DNA of 64,000 nucleotides from JAIYDQ01 sp034408855. Its GTDB lineage: Bacteria; Planctomycetota; Planctomycetia; Pirellulales; Pirellulaceae. A program made the translations under genes and the position numbers. Below the pieces are notes generated by a model. That model ran no database searches, was not told the DNA's origin, and was given only the letters and a program-made list of their open reading frames with translations. Every line of letters starts with the position of its first letter. Within the stretch, counting starts at the first letter, position 1. Shown here piece by piece: positions 8,508 through 17,954 of the stretch. The stretch is from assembly GCA_034408855.1 (NCBI GenBank), contig JAWXCK010000156.1, positions 10,409 through 74,408 on the forward strand, in the 5' to 3' direction.

Positions 8508-9578
8508 ATGAAACGTCGCTCCTTCCTATCGTCCGTGGCTGTCGCTGCGGTTGCCGCCTCTCACAAGCCGTTGCTTGCTGCCCAAACGACGACCGGGCAT
8601 AAAATTGGGCTTGGGATGGATAATTTTGCGGTTCGAGAAATGGGGTTGAAAGCAACTGGTTTGCTGGATCACGCGGCATCGCTCAAGCTTGACTCGCTTT
8701 TCATTTCGGATCTCGATGCGTTTGAAAGCCTCGATGATGGCTATCTCGGCGACGTGAAACGAAAGGCCGACGAGCTTGGCATTGCATTGTACGTCGGGAC
8801 TTGGAGCATCTGCCCGACGTCGAAGTCCTTTCGTACCAATCGCGGAACGGCCGAAGAGCACTTGCGACTTGGCTTGCGAGTTGCGAAGACACTCGGCTCG
8901 CCGGTGATTCGAGTTGTCCTCGGCACTGGTAACGATCGAAAAACCGAAGGAGGCATTCAAGCTCGAATCGTCGATACGGTTGCCGTTCTCAAAGCTTGCC
9001 GCACCCAGGCTCTCGATATGGGGATCAAAGTCGCTGTCGAGAATCACGCCGGCGATATGCATTCGTGGGAGTTAGTTCAGCTTATCGAATCCGCTGGCAG
9101 CGATTTTGTCGGCGCGAATTTCGATTCGGGCAACGCTGCTTTTACACTCGAAGATCCACACGACGCGTTTGAGAATCTCGGTAAGTACACGATCTGTTCG
9201 AGTTTACGCGACTATATGGTTTGGGAAACGCCCGAAGGCGCCACCGCGCAGTGGACGGCTGCCGGTGAAGGACTGATCGATTGGAAGAAGTTAGCGGTTC
9301 GCTGGTCCGAACTCTGCCCCAACGTTCCCATCATGATCGAAACCATGTATGGCCGACGAGATTTTCCTTATAAGACGGCCGACTTCTGGGAGCATTACGA
9401 TAAGCGACCTGAATCGTTACGCAAGTTCGAAGCGATGGCCAAACGCGGTAAACCGATCGAAGCTCGCAAACCGTCCGGTCCCAATCAAGACAAGTTAGAG
9501 GTGATTGAATATCAAAAAGGCGAGCTGGCTCGATCTATTGCTTATCTTCGCAACGAGATTGGATTGGGGATGAAGTAG
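8508..9578 (+). CDS. Tat-exported sugar phosphate isomerase/epimerase-like TIM-barrel protein
   Basis: The N-terminus MKRRSFLSSVAVAAVAA is a Tat-type signal. The rest matches the xylose-isomerase-like TIM-barrel/AP endonuclease 2 superfamily: VAVENHAGDMHSWEL, GANFDSGNAAFTLEDP, and MIETMYGRRDFPYK, which supply the Glu/His/Asp metal ligands. Planctomycetes carry many exported members linked to carbohydrate metabolism. The substrate cannot be told. The gene stands alone, convergent with the 2-hydroxyacid dehydrogenase about 40 nt downstream. Confidence 0.83.
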   Translation: MKRRSFLSSVAVAAVAASHKPLLAAQTTTGHKIGLGMDNFAVREMGLKATGLLDHAASLKLDSLFISDLDAFESLDDGYLGDVKRKADELGIALYVGTWSICPTSKSFRTNRGTAEEHLRLGLRVAKTLGSPVIRVVLGTGNDRKTEGGIQARIVDTVAVLKACRTQALDMGIKVAVENHAGDMHSWELVQLIESAGSDFVGANFDSGNAAFTLEDPHDAFENLGKYTICSSLRDYMVWETPEGATAQWTAAGEGLIDWKKLAVRWSELCPNVPIMIETMYGRRDFPYKTADFWEHYDKRPESLRKFEAMAKRGKPIEARKPSGPNQDKLEVIEYQKGELARSIAYLRNEIGLGMK

Positions 9579-9617
9579 AGCAGGAATTTAGCGATCGAAG
9601 GATGTTTGTAAGCCGTT

Positions 9618-10592
9618 CTAGAGCAACGCTTCCGGGTTCACGCAGTTCGGCGGTTGTTTGCCATGGCATGCAGCAATCAAGTTATCGACGGCGATCATTC
9701 CCATCTTGGTTCTGGTACCTATAGTAGCGCTGCCAAGATGCGGTACCAGTACCGCATTTTCGCACTCGAAGAGACCTGGCGACAATTGCGGCTCTCGCTC
9801 GAACACGTCTAGCCCCGCCCCTGCAATTCGCCGCAACTTGAGAGCGTCCACCAACGCTAGCTCGTCGATTACCGAGCCGCGGGCAGTGTTGATAATGAAC
9901 GCTGCCGGTTTCATTAACGCTAACTGTTCGGCACCGATCAGATGATGTGTCTCGGTGTTGTAAGCGACGTGCAGCGAGACATAATCGGACTCGCGTAACA
10001 CGTCGTCCATCGATGCGTAATTCGCGCCGGTGTCCGCCTCTTCTTCGAGACTCAGTCGAGTGCGGTTCCAATAAAGCAGCTTCATGTCGAACGCTCGAGC
10101 ACGTTTCGCCATCGCTTTGCCGATACGCCCAAATCCGATGAGTCCCAGTGTTGATCCAGCAACATCGGTGCCTAGCAATTGCATCGGATGCCAACCGGTC
10201 CACTGGCGCGCTCGCACCAGTCGCTCGCCTTCTCCCATCCGTCGTCCCACGGCCATAAGCAAGGCGAATGCCATGTCAGCGGTCGCGTCGGTCAGAACGC
10301 CAGGCGTATTCGTAACCGGGATTTTCAATTCAGTGGCAGTCCCGACATCAATGTTGTTAAAGCCGACACCAAAGTTCGCCACAACCTTGAGATTCGAGCA
10401 GGCGGTCAAAATTTCGGCATCGATTTTGTCGGTGATGTTGCACAATAGCCCATCGCAACTTTTCGCGTCGGCAATGATTTCTTCCTTGGTTGCCACTCGA
10501 TCTTCTTGATGCCAAGTGAGATTCGTTTCTGTTTCGAGCCGAGCCATAACTGTCGGGGGCAGTAGCCTTGTCAAGTACGCTATTGGTTTCAT
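9618..10592 (-). CDS. D-isomer-specific 2-hydroxyacid dehydrogenase (glyoxylate/hydroxypyruvate reductase-like)
   Basis: This is an NAD(P)-dependent enzyme of 324 residues. It shows the Rossmann motif GLIGFGRIGKAMAKRA and the catalytic triad regions: NTARGSVIDE (Arg), DVFEREP (Glu) and VPHLGSAT (His). VANFGVGFNNIDV is the substrate-side loop. Sequence flavour is closest to the glyoxylate reductase/D-lactate dehydrogenase branch. It starts 3 nt after the stop of the lactate permease gene, so the two are almost certainly one transcript. That placement suggests oxidation of imported lactate or glycolate-type acids, or reduction of the keto acid; direction is inference. Confidence 0.9.
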   Translation of the reverse strand: MKPIAYLTRLLPPTVMARLETETNLTWHQEDRVATKEEIIADAKSCDGLLCNITDKIDAEILTACSNLKVVANFGVGFNNIDVGTATELKIPVTNTPGVLTDATADMAFALLMAVGRRMGEGERLVRARQWTGWHPMQLLGTDVAGSTLGLIGFGRIGKAMAKRARAFDMKLLYWNRTRLSLEEEADTGANYASMDDVLRESDYVSLHVAYNTETHHLIGAEQLALMKPAAFIINTARGSVIDELALVDALKLRRIAGAGLDVFEREPQLSPGLFECENAVLVPHLGSATIGTRTKMGMIAVDNLIAACHGKQPPNCVNPEALL

Positions 10593-10595
10593 GGG

Positions 10596-12254
10596 CTATC
10601 GAAGTTCAGGTAATACGGGAATCATCCACTGAAAAACATAAGCTTGCGACATTACCAACACTCCAACAAGAAAGGCTAGTGCCAAGCTATGCCAAAACAC
10701 TGTTCGCAAGACCGTGCCGACATCCGGGCTGTCCTCGTGCCCGCCCGTTGCAATGCTTGCGACGACGATACTCTGCGCATCGATCATTTTCCCCATGACG
10801 CCGCCGGAACTGTTCGACGCCGCCATTAAAATCGGCGACAGACCAAGCTGTTCCGCCGAAACTTTCTGCAAATTGCCAAATAAGACGTTAGACGATGTAT
10901 CGCTACCTGTCAGCGCAACTCCCAGCCAACCGATGATCGGCGAGAAAAAGGGAAACAGAAATCCGGTCGAAGCCATAGCGAGTCCCATTGTCGTGTCGGT
11001 GCCGCTATAGCGAGTGGTATATCCTAAGGCAAGCATCAATGCGATCGTGATCAGCGATACTCGCACACTCATAAACGTTTTCCAGTAAGTCGTAGCAATG
11101 CGCGTCGGATTCATCCCCAATCCAAAGCCAGCCGCAATACCCGCGAGCAATAACGCAGTACCTGTCGCGGACAATACATTGAAAGTGAATACGGCTTTTT
11201 CAGCCTCGGGCTCGGCGACAACCGGTGGAACCTTGGTTACGGCCAAATGCAATCCAGGCACATTGATCTTAGGTTGGTAAATCTCGTCTAAAAACTTTTT
11301 GGTTTGCGGTAGACCCCAGATGAACACAAACAGCGAGAGAAGTATCCAAGGCAACCAAGCCTTCATCGGAGAACCGGTGGCACTCGCGCGTGCAGGTGAA
11401 CCACCGACCGATGCGTTGGAATTTGTCGACTCATCTCTGCTGGACGGTCCTCGAATCTTCATGAAGGCAACCAGCGACCCCATCGATACGATCGCGGCGA
11501 TGATATCTACCAGCCACGGTCCGTGATAATTGCTGACCGCGAATTGCGCAACGCCGAAGCTAAGACCAGTCACAAGGCAGGCCGGCCAAACTGCAATCAT
11601 GTCGCGCCAACCGACTTGAGCCCAAACCAGCCAAAAGGGTACGATGAGCGAAAAGAAAGGCAATTGCCGTCCCACCATTGAACTCAATAAGTGCAAGTCC
11701 AAACCGGTTACCGAAGCGAGTGTAACGACGGGCGTCCCGAGTGCTCCATAAGCAACGGGTGCCGTATTTCCGATCAGCGCTAACTTGGCTGCTTCGAGCG
11801 GGCGAAAACCTAATCCAATGAGCAACGCGCCGGTGATCGCCACCGGGGCACCAAACCCCGCCGCGCCTTCGATAAAGGCACCGAAACTAAATGCGATGAG
11901 CAGCGCCTGGATGCGTTTATCACTTGAAACGCCTGCGATCTGCCTTTGCAAGACGGCAAACTGCCCCGTATCGACCGACAGGTTATAAATAAAAATCGCG
12001 TTGAGAATAATCCAACCTATCGGAAATAGTCCGAAGGCGGCTCCGTAAGCTGACGCCGCCAAGGCGAGCTGCGCGGGCATTCCGTAAACAAAAACAGCAA
12101 CGATAAGCGCCGTTGCGAGACCGGCCAATGCAGCAACGTGCGCTCGAACATGCCAGAAAGCAAGTAGACCAAGTAAAACTACCACCGGAATAGCCGCGAT
12201 GAGAGCGGATACGCCGAGGTTCAATACTGGAGCGTAGTTTTGAGTCCAAGTCAT
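10596..12254 (-). CDS. lldP: L-lactate permease family transporter
   Basis: The protein has 552 residues, the normal length for LctP/LldP. Family blocks are clear: the FSFGAFIEGAAGFGAPVAITGALLIGLGF signature region, NTAPVAYGALGTPV, and a late GWLGVALTGSDTSSNVLFGNLQ with ASNSSGGVMGKMI. About a dozen hydrophobic helices are present, with a polar loop near residues 270-300. It imports lactate and related 2-hydroxy acids with protons. The 2-hydroxyacid dehydrogenase follows after 3 nt, giving a transporter-enzyme pair. The family also takes glycolate, so the exact substrate is open. Confidence 0.93.
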   Translation of the reverse strand: MTWTQNYAPVLNLGVSALIAAIPVVVLLGLLAFWHVRAHVAALAGLATALIVAVFVYGMPAQLALAASAYGAAFGLFPIGWIILNAIFIYNLSVDTGQFAVLQRQIAGVSSDKRIQALLIAFSFGAFIEGAAGFGAPVAITGALLIGLGFRPLEAAKLALIGNTAPVAYGALGTPVVTLASVTGLDLHLLSSMVGRQLPFFSLIVPFWLVWAQVGWRDMIAVWPACLVTGLSFGVAQFAVSNYHGPWLVDIIAAIVSMGSLVAFMKIRGPSSRDESTNSNASVGGSPARASATGSPMKAWLPWILLSLFVFIWGLPQTKKFLDEIYQPKINVPGLHLAVTKVPPVVAEPEAEKAVFTFNVLSATGTALLLAGIAAGFGLGMNPTRIATTYWKTFMSVRVSLITIALMLALGYTTRYSGTDTTMGLAMASTGFLFPFFSPIIGWLGVALTGSDTSSNVLFGNLQKVSAEQLGLSPILMAASNSSGGVMGKMIDAQSIVVASIATGGHEDSPDVGTVLRTVFWHSLALAFLVGVLVMSQAYVFQWMIPVLPELR

Positions 12255-12306
12255 GAATTGCTGTTTTCTCGTCGCAAGGTCTTGTAAGCCATGTGTCCTG
12301 CAGGAC

Positions 12307-13635
12307 TTACTTTGACTGAAGTCCGACGGTGTTGACTGAGATTACTCGATATTGGTATCGCTTTCCGTCTTCCTGCGTCGAGTCCGTGTAATGCATCGCG
12401 ACTAGTGGTTGAGACGGAGTGTCGCTGTATTGAAGGTTTTGGAAGATCGGACGTCCAAATGGATTCTTGCCTTGTTCCGGGACATTGGCGAGGAATTGAC
12501 CATCGCGTTCAACAATAAAGCGAGCGAGTCCGCTTTCAAGATCGGCTTCTGCTTGCCACGTCAGCTCGTTACCTTCGATTCGCAAGTTGGTAGGAGCGGG
12601 TGGAGGTGTATCATCGACTACTAACGTGTCAGTAACATACTGTGTCCATGCTTTGGCGATTTTTGCGTTTGGTAACCATACCGACGTTTGCAATTCTCGA
12701 TCAAACTTTGAAATGGGGATTGGAGCCACAACGACTGCCTCGCCAGTATACAAAGGTGCTAACCATGCTTCGTTAGTCGGCATTGCCATTAAGGAAGCAC
12801 CGCTCTTCTCAGCCAATCGAGCCGACAGGCATGCATCCATCCAAGGAATCGCCAAATAGCGTTGATTTCCGCATTCGTGACTTGTCAGTGGATCAACCGC
12901 CACGCTGACGAGGCCGCCTTTTAGGCGAAGTACCCGATAGAATATCTCGACTCCACCCCACACGCCCGCGAAGCGCCCATCTTTCACGGTGACACCTTCC
13001 TTGGTTCCAAGATTGCACATGATGGGAATAAGGTAGGCAGCATCAGGAATCGAATAGGGCTTCGGCTTCCCTTCGATCGCAGTAAGTGCCGGCACGCCGG
13101 ATCGAAGCCACGCTGCGGCAACTCGGTCTGGATGCAGAAGAACCATGCCACCTGCCCAATGACCGCCACCACTGTGCCCCCAGATTGCCCACGGGACAAT
13201 TGCAAGTTCTGGATGTTGCGATTGATTCCCCAAATCGATGAGCGACTGTTGAAAAGCGGCATCTGAACCGTTGCGAGGATCACACCACAATTGACAGTCG
13301 GCTTTGTCCGGCTGCTCATACGAAGGTGCCATCAGAGCGCAATGATGCCTTGCAGCTAAGGCTTGCCAGTGGAGATCAAACGCGCCCGTTTGACCTGACT
13401 TACACGATCCTTCGCCACAACCGTGCTGATGCACAATCAGACCTCGGAGCGGATTACTGCCCGGTGGCATCCAAACCGTGTAGCTGACAGGATAAACAAG
13501 ACTACCAGGATCTGATGACGCTTCGTATCGCACTCGATAGTACGGCGGCTCTACGGGTAAAAGATTTTCATACGGCGGAACCTGTGCAAGAGTGGAGCCA
13601 GAAATTAGGAGCAAAAGGAGAGCAACGGAACGCAT
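12307..13635 (-). CDS. Secreted alpha/beta hydrolase-like protein with C-terminal fibronectin type III-like domain
   Basis: A short signal peptide (MRSVALLLLLISGSTLAQ) opens the protein. LRGLIVHQHGCGEGSC and IVPWAIWGHSGGGHWAGG look like the strand-oxyanion region and the GxSxG nucleophile elbow (Ser in GHSGGG) of an esterase/depolymerase-type fold. The last ~110 residues (PPPAPTNLRIEGNELTWQA and KRYQYRVISVNTVG) form a fibronectin-III-like module. Extracellular esterases of polymers are often built this way. Substrate unknown. It lies 21 nt after the YyaL-like gene on the same strand. The catalytic acid and histidine are not certain from reading. Confidence 0.7.
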   Translation of the reverse strand: MRSVALLLLLISGSTLAQVPPYENLLPVEPPYYRVRYEASSDPGSLVYPVSYTVWMPPGSNPLRGLIVHQHGCGEGSCKSGQTGAFDLHWQALAARHHCALMAPSYEQPDKADCQLWCDPRNGSDAAFQQSLIDLGNQSQHPELAIVPWAIWGHSGGGHWAGGMVLLHPDRVAAAWLRSGVPALTAIEGKPKPYSIPDAAYLIPIMCNLGTKEGVTVKDGRFAGVWGGVEIFYRVLRLKGGLVSVAVDPLTSHECGNQRYLAIPWMDACLSARLAEKSGASLMAMPTNEAWLAPLYTGEAVVVAPIPISKFDRELQTSVWLPNAKIAKAWTQYVTDTLVVDDTPPPAPTNLRIEGNELTWQAEADLESGLARFIVERDGQFLANVPEQGKNPFGRPIFQNLQYSDTPSQPLVAMHYTDSTQEDGKRYQYRVISVNTVGLQSK

Positions 13636-13656
13636 GCTTGGCGGTACTCACATTTC

Positions 13657-15636
13657 TTAATGATTGAATTCTATCCATCGATCAATTTGCGTTGCCATCA
13701 GTGGACACGCGGACGGATGCTTGGTGAGCATTGGAATTGATGAACGCAAAGTTACAAGCAGCGGTGCTCGATATTCGGTACGTTCAGCTAGGTAGGTCAA
13801 ATAGTTGAGATTGGCTGCCGTGACGCTATTTCCTGACGGAACAGCACCGTCGACGGGATCGTGAAATCGTACGATCAATTCGGCGTGGTCGCTTGATGTG
13901 TAAAAAAAGACGCCCGAAGTCCTATCTTGAAAGAATTCCATTTGAACGTCGGTTAGTGCCGTTGCTTCGTCAAGCCATTGAGACTGCAAGGTAGCTTGAT
14001 GTAGGCTCAATAGTCCGTATACGAGAAACGCATAGTCGTCCAAATATCCGTTGAGTTTCGCTTCGCCGGCCGCAAAGGTTCTGAAGAGACGCCCGTCTTT
14101 AGTCTTCAACTCTGCCAGAACAAAGGTTGCCGCTTCGGTTGCAGCCGCGATGTAATCCTCTCTTTTGAAGATGCGACCGGCGTCGGCTAAACCTGCGATC
14201 ATCAATCCATTCCACGATGTCAAGATCTTTTCGTCCGTCGCCGGTCGCACGCGTGTCGATCGTATGCTCGCCATGCTTCGTCGAGCCGATGATAAGGAGC
14301 GATCCAATTCAGTAAACGATTGGCTCCGCTCAGCCGCCAAAGCCGTCAACGTTTTTTCAGGTTGCGGTGCGTAAAATTGTCCCTCGAAATTTGGAGCTTG
14401 CGTGAGTTGATAAACTTTCTCAAGCTCGTGAAAACCTTCGACCGTCCGAGCAGCCGCGTCTAGTTCGACTCGGCTCCAACGATAGAACTTCCCTTCTTCG
14501 TTTTCGGAATCAGCATCCAATGATGCGAAAAAAGCACCGTCTTTAGACCTTAGTTCTCGGATCGCGAAATCGCAAATACTTTCCGCAACTACTTGGTACT
14601 CATGACGACCTGTCAATTCAAATGCTCGAGCGTAGACTTGTGCAAGCTGGCCATTGTCGTAAAGCATTTTTTCAAAATGGGGGATTCGCCAAAATCGATC
14701 GGTGCTGTATCGATGAAAGCCTCCGCCAAAATGATCGAAAATGCCGCCAGCAATCATCGAATCGAGAGTTTTGGTAAGCATCTTCCTTGCTAGGTTTTGT
14801 TCTGCATCGGGCGAAGAAGCTTGTTTTGCTCGCTGAAGAAGAAAAAACAAATTGGACGGCTCCGGAAATTTGGGACGATTCGAATTAGCATCGTCGTAAC
14901 TGAAGCCACCGTACGCAGCATCAAATTGTTCGACGAGACGTTCTTCGGTCTGTATCGGTAACCGACTTAACGATTCAATGAGTTCGGCGGTGCTCTCGGA
15001 TTGCATTTGAACGTTGGCTTTCGACATCGAAGCGACGATCGCATCCGTGACTCGATCGGCTTGTGTGAGGACACCCGCTGAATCGCTCTTCCAGAGTGAC
15101 TGCGCGCGGCGGATGACGCTCAAAAATCCTGGCGATCCGCCTCGGTCGCCATCTCGAGCAGGAAAGTAGGAACCTCCGAAAATCGGCTTGGCATCGGGCG
15201 TTAAGAATACCGACATGGGCCATCCGCTCCGTCCCGAAGTCAATTGGATCGCCGTCATGTAAATCTGATCAATGTCAGGTCGCTCCTCGCGGTCAACTTT
15301 AATGCAGACAAAATTTTCATTGAGATAGTTGGCAATCTCTTGGTCGACAAACGATTCACGCTCCATCACATGGCACCAGTGGCAGGCAGAGTAGCCGACT
15401 GAAAGGAAGATTAACTTATTCTCCTTCTTCGCAAGGTCCAACGCTTCGCTGTCCCACGGATACCAGTCGACCGGGTTGTGCGCATGCTGCAGCAAATAGG
15501 GGCTCGACTCTTTACTCAAACGATTTGTAACGATGCGATCTTCCGCGAAGGCAAACCCGGAAAGACACGCAACCGCGCTCAACAAACCGATAAATGTTCG
15601 CGTGCTACGGATCGTGGTATGAAAATAAAGGATCAT
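13657..15636 (-). CDS. Thioredoxin-domain protein of the YyaL/DUF255 (SPATA20-like) family
   Basis: The protein has about 659 residues. It opens with a probable signal peptide (GLLSAVACLSGFAFA), followed by the family block NRLSKESSPYLLQHAHNPVDWYPW. The thioredoxin-like motif CHWCH is next, then DREERPDIDQIYM and GSGWPMSVFLTPD-like sequence. The C-terminal half is an (alpha/alpha) barrel similar to glycan epimerases (GGFHRYSTDRFWRIPHFEKMLYDN). Cellular function is undefined. The start is the ATG at 15636; the frame extends two codons further to a TTG. Most family members are cytoplasmic, so the apparent signal is a planctomycete feature. Confidence 0.9.
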   Translation of the reverse strand: MILYFHTTIRSTRTFIGLLSAVACLSGFAFAEDRIVTNRLSKESSPYLLQHAHNPVDWYPWDSEALDLAKKENKLIFLSVGYSACHWCHVMERESFVDQEIANYLNENFVCIKVDREERPDIDQIYMTAIQLTSGRSGWPMSVFLTPDAKPIFGGSYFPARDGDRGGSPGFLSVIRRAQSLWKSDSAGVLTQADRVTDAIVASMSKANVQMQSESTAELIESLSRLPIQTEERLVEQFDAAYGGFSYDDANSNRPKFPEPSNLFFLLQRAKQASSPDAEQNLARKMLTKTLDSMIAGGIFDHFGGGFHRYSTDRFWRIPHFEKMLYDNGQLAQVYARAFELTGRHEYQVVAESICDFAIRELRSKDGAFFASLDADSENEEGKFYRWSRVELDAAARTVEGFHELEKVYQLTQAPNFEGQFYAPQPEKTLTALAAERSQSFTELDRSLSSARRSMASIRSTRVRPATDEKILTSWNGLMIAGLADAGRIFKREDYIAAATEAATFVLAELKTKDGRLFRTFAAGEAKLNGYLDDYAFLVYGLLSLHQATLQSQWLDEATALTDVQMEFFQDRTSGVFFYTSSDHAELIVRFHDPVDGAVPSGNSVTAANLNYLTYLAERTEYRAPLLVTLRSSIPMLTKHPSACPLMATQIDRWIEFNH

Positions 15637-15705
15637 GAGCAAGTCTCTAACTGCGATCTAACGCTTTGTCGTTCTAAGCCATTATGGTAGAAGGTCACAA
15701 CGAGA

Positions 15706-15765
15706 GCAATCTTGCTCCCCTCGCCCTGTACTCGGGGAGAGGGGCTGAGGGCTGAGTTGCATGGC
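15706..15765. repeat. Imperfect inverted repeat (CCCCTCGCCC..GGGGAGAGGGGC)
   Basis: A C-rich arm and a G-rich arm flank a TGTACTC core and can form an imperfect hairpin. Similar CTCCCC..GGGGAG elements are scattered in many planctomycete and proteobacterial intergenic regions. It lies between two co-directional minus-strand genes, so it may reduce read-through, but there is no T-tract. Confidence 0.5.
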
Positions 15766-15779
15766 AGTTCAACGCTCTC

Positions 15780-16772
15780 TCAATCGACGACATGGATTTC
15801 ATGTCGGCCCGACGAATCGGCAGCCGCTCGCGTCATTCCTTCAGAATTGAATTGCATCACAATGGTTCCTTGAGTATCCACCGCAATAATCCCGCCTCGA
15901 ACCTGATGTTGCGGGTGCTTGAGTATTTCCTCCACAGCTTTGGCAAGTGAATCCTTACGATACTCGACTCGCGCCGACACATCGTAGGCGACCGCATGCC
16001 GGATAAAGTCCTCTCCAACTCCAGTACAGGAAACCGCGCACGTCTTATTATCAGCAAATGTTCCGGCACCTGGGATGGGCGAGTCACCAAGGCGTCCGAA
16101 CTTTTTATTGTTTAAGCCTCCGGTCGACGTTGCCGCAGCCAAGTTTCCAAAGGTATCCAGGGCCACACATCCAACCGTTCCCATTGCATCGGACTCGGTC
16201 TGCCGTTCTTCTTCTTTCGTCTTCTCCAGCTTTTTTCGTTGATGTTCGGTTGAGAAGTAGCTATTAGGAACGCGAACGATTCTCGGGTCCGTGGCATATT
16301 GATCGGCAAAGTTTTCGGCGCCAGCCGTTGCCAGCAATACGTGCGGCGTGTCGGTCATCACACGCCGAGCTAGCGACACCGGATTCTTCACCGTCGTTAC
16401 ACCGCCCACAGCTCCTGCAGCGCGATCTCGACCATCCATAATCGTTGCGTCAAGCTCATGTGTACCGATCGCATTCATAACCGCACCCTTGCCGGCGTTG
16501 AAATAGGGTGAATCCTCGAGAAGCCGAACGACTTCTTCCACTGTATCCAAGCTGCTCTTACCACTGCTGAGCATACGTGTACCCGTCGCCAATGCCAGTT
16601 CGAGAACATCGGTTCGATTGGTCCGCCATTCATCTGAAGAAGGCGCCGAACCAGCGCCACCATGAATGACGATGGCATATTTTTCTGTGGGTGATTGGGC
16701 ATGGGTCTTCAAACACATTGCCAATGCGAGGACGAAGAAACTCATCAACTGAATCGGTGTGATCGAGTGCAT
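15780..16772 (-). CDS. Isoaspartyl peptidase/L-asparaginase (Ntn hydrolase), exported
   Basis: The family start YAIVIHGGAGSAPSS, the middle NAGKGAVMNAIGTHELDATIMDG, and the self-cleavage/catalytic site MGTVGCVALD (Thr after Gly) are present. STGGLNNKKFGRLGDSPIPGAGTFAD and the GGIIAVD ending complete the beta subunit. The precursor autocleaves before the threonine, then hydrolyses asparagine or beta-aspartyl dipeptides. I place the start at the ATG at 16772, which gives the signal MHSITPIQLMSFFVLALAMC; a longer frame runs to 16961 but overlaps the regulator gene. The enzyme therefore probably works outside the cytoplasm. Confidence 0.9.
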   Translation of the reverse strand: MHSITPIQLMSFFVLALAMCLKTHAQSPTEKYAIVIHGGAGSAPSSDEWRTNRTDVLELALATGTRMLSSGKSSLDTVEEVVRLLEDSPYFNAGKGAVMNAIGTHELDATIMDGRDRAAGAVGGVTTVKNPVSLARRVMTDTPHVLLATAGAENFADQYATDPRIVRVPNSYFSTEHQRKKLEKTKEEERQTESDAMGTVGCVALDTFGNLAAATSTGGLNNKKFGRLGDSPIPGAGTFADNKTCAVSCTGVGEDFIRHAVAYDVSARVEYRKDSLAKAVEEILKHPQHQVRGGIIAVDTQGTIVMQFNSEGMTRAAADSSGRHEIHVVD

Positions 16773-16852
16773 GTTGCGTTCCAATAGAGAGTTCGCGGCT
16801 AGTTGATAAGACGATAACCTGGGTGGTTCTGCAATACAATCGGAAACTCGGG

Positions 16853-17929
16853 TCAACCGTCCGATGTTGGGGCGTCGATTCCGTATTCCTTGAGCTTCTT
16901 GTGCAGCGTATTGCGATTGATGCCAAGTTTGGTTGCGGTCTTGGTTTGCACTTGGTTGCATTGATCTAATACTTGAAGAATCAGTTCCTTTTCCACGCGA
17001 TCGACAACGCGACGATGCAGGTCATCAGCATCAGGCGGCGCGGTGCGAATTCCTTCGGCGACGACTTCTGCCGTCAGCGATTCTACGTCCATGGCTCTCG
17101 ATGTCGCCAGCGTACTCTTCTTTTGGGTGCCAAAAAGCGAACTTGGTAACTGTTCGATGGTCAACTCGTCCGACTCGGCCATGACCACGGCTCGTTCGAC
17201 ATAATTCTGCAACTCGCGAACATTCCCTGGCCAGTGATAGTCCTGTAACGCCTGCATTGCCTCGCGCTGGATATGGACGACGTAGCGTTCATTGATCGAG
17301 CTATAGTGATTGAGAAAAAAGGCAACCAGGGACGGGATATCTTCTCGGCGTTCACGAAGCGGCGGGATCTCGACAGGCACAACGTTCAATCGCCAATAGA
17401 GATCTTCGCGAAAATCATTGGATTCAATTTGTTCTGCAAGGTCGCGATTGCTAGCCGCAACGACTCGAGTATCCACCGAAATCGTTTCCGTATCCCCAAC
17501 GCGTTCGAACTCCTTTTCTTGCAATACGCGAAGCAGTTTGACTTGCACATGCAAGGATGTACTGTTGATCTCATCCAAAAAAATGGTACCCGTGTGGGCC
17601 GCTTCGAATCGCCCCGTACGATTGCTGACTGCCCCAGTAAACGCACCGCGCACATGGCCAAAAAGCTCGCTTTCCAACAGGCTCTCGCTGAGCGCACCAC
17701 AGTTTACTTTGACAAAGGGTCCGGCTTTGCGGTGGCTCAGTCGGTGGATTGCGTTGGCGATCAATTCTTTGCCCGTCCCCGTCTCACCGAGTATTAAGAC
17801 TGATGCATTTGTCTTCGCGACGCGACGCGTCATGCGATAGACTTCTTGCATCGCTAGCCCCGCTCCTATAATTCCGCTGATCGGGCCACCCGAGTCGAGA
17901 TCGTCCGTTTGTTTTCCGTAGGGTGCCAT
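16853..17929 (-). CDS. Sigma-54-dependent transcriptional activator (AAA+ and Fis-type HTH, no receiver)
   Basis: The central AAA+ domain has Walker A GETGTGKE, the sigma-54 contact loop GAFTGA, Walker B-like GTIFLDEI, and the R-finger region FREDLYWRLNVVPVEIPPLRERREDI. The C-terminus (LILQVLDQCNQVQTKTATKLGINRNTLHKKLKEYGI) is a Fis helix-turn-helix. Only a short N-terminal segment precedes the ATPase, so there is no receiver or sensor domain, as in PspF-like activators. The ATG at 17929 is preferred: the longer frame overlaps the upstream gene. The target is unknown; it lies between an exported receiver-like protein and the asparaginase gene. Confidence 0.92.
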   Translation of the reverse strand: MAPYGKQTDDLDSGGPISGIIGAGLAMQEVYRMTRRVAKTNASVLILGETGTGKELIANAIHRLSHRKAGPFVKVNCGALSESLLESELFGHVRGAFTGAVSNRTGRFEAAHTGTIFLDEINSTSLHVQVKLLRVLQEKEFERVGDTETISVDTRVVAASNRDLAEQIESNDFREDLYWRLNVVPVEIPPLRERREDIPSLVAFFLNHYSSINERYVVHIQREAMQALQDYHWPGNVRELQNYVERAVVMAESDELTIEQLPSSLFGTQKKSTLATSRAMDVESLTAEVVAEGIRTAPPDADDLHRRVVDRVEKELILQVLDQCNQVQTKTATKLGINRNTLHKKLKEYGIDAPTSDG

Positions 17930-17954
17930 CGTAGATGTAGTAACGAAATTAAGT

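Noticed and set aside
16773..16961. 63-residue N-terminal extension of the asparaginase-like gene
   Set aside because: It overlaps the sigma-54 activator gene, and the ATG at 16772 gives a proper signal peptide.
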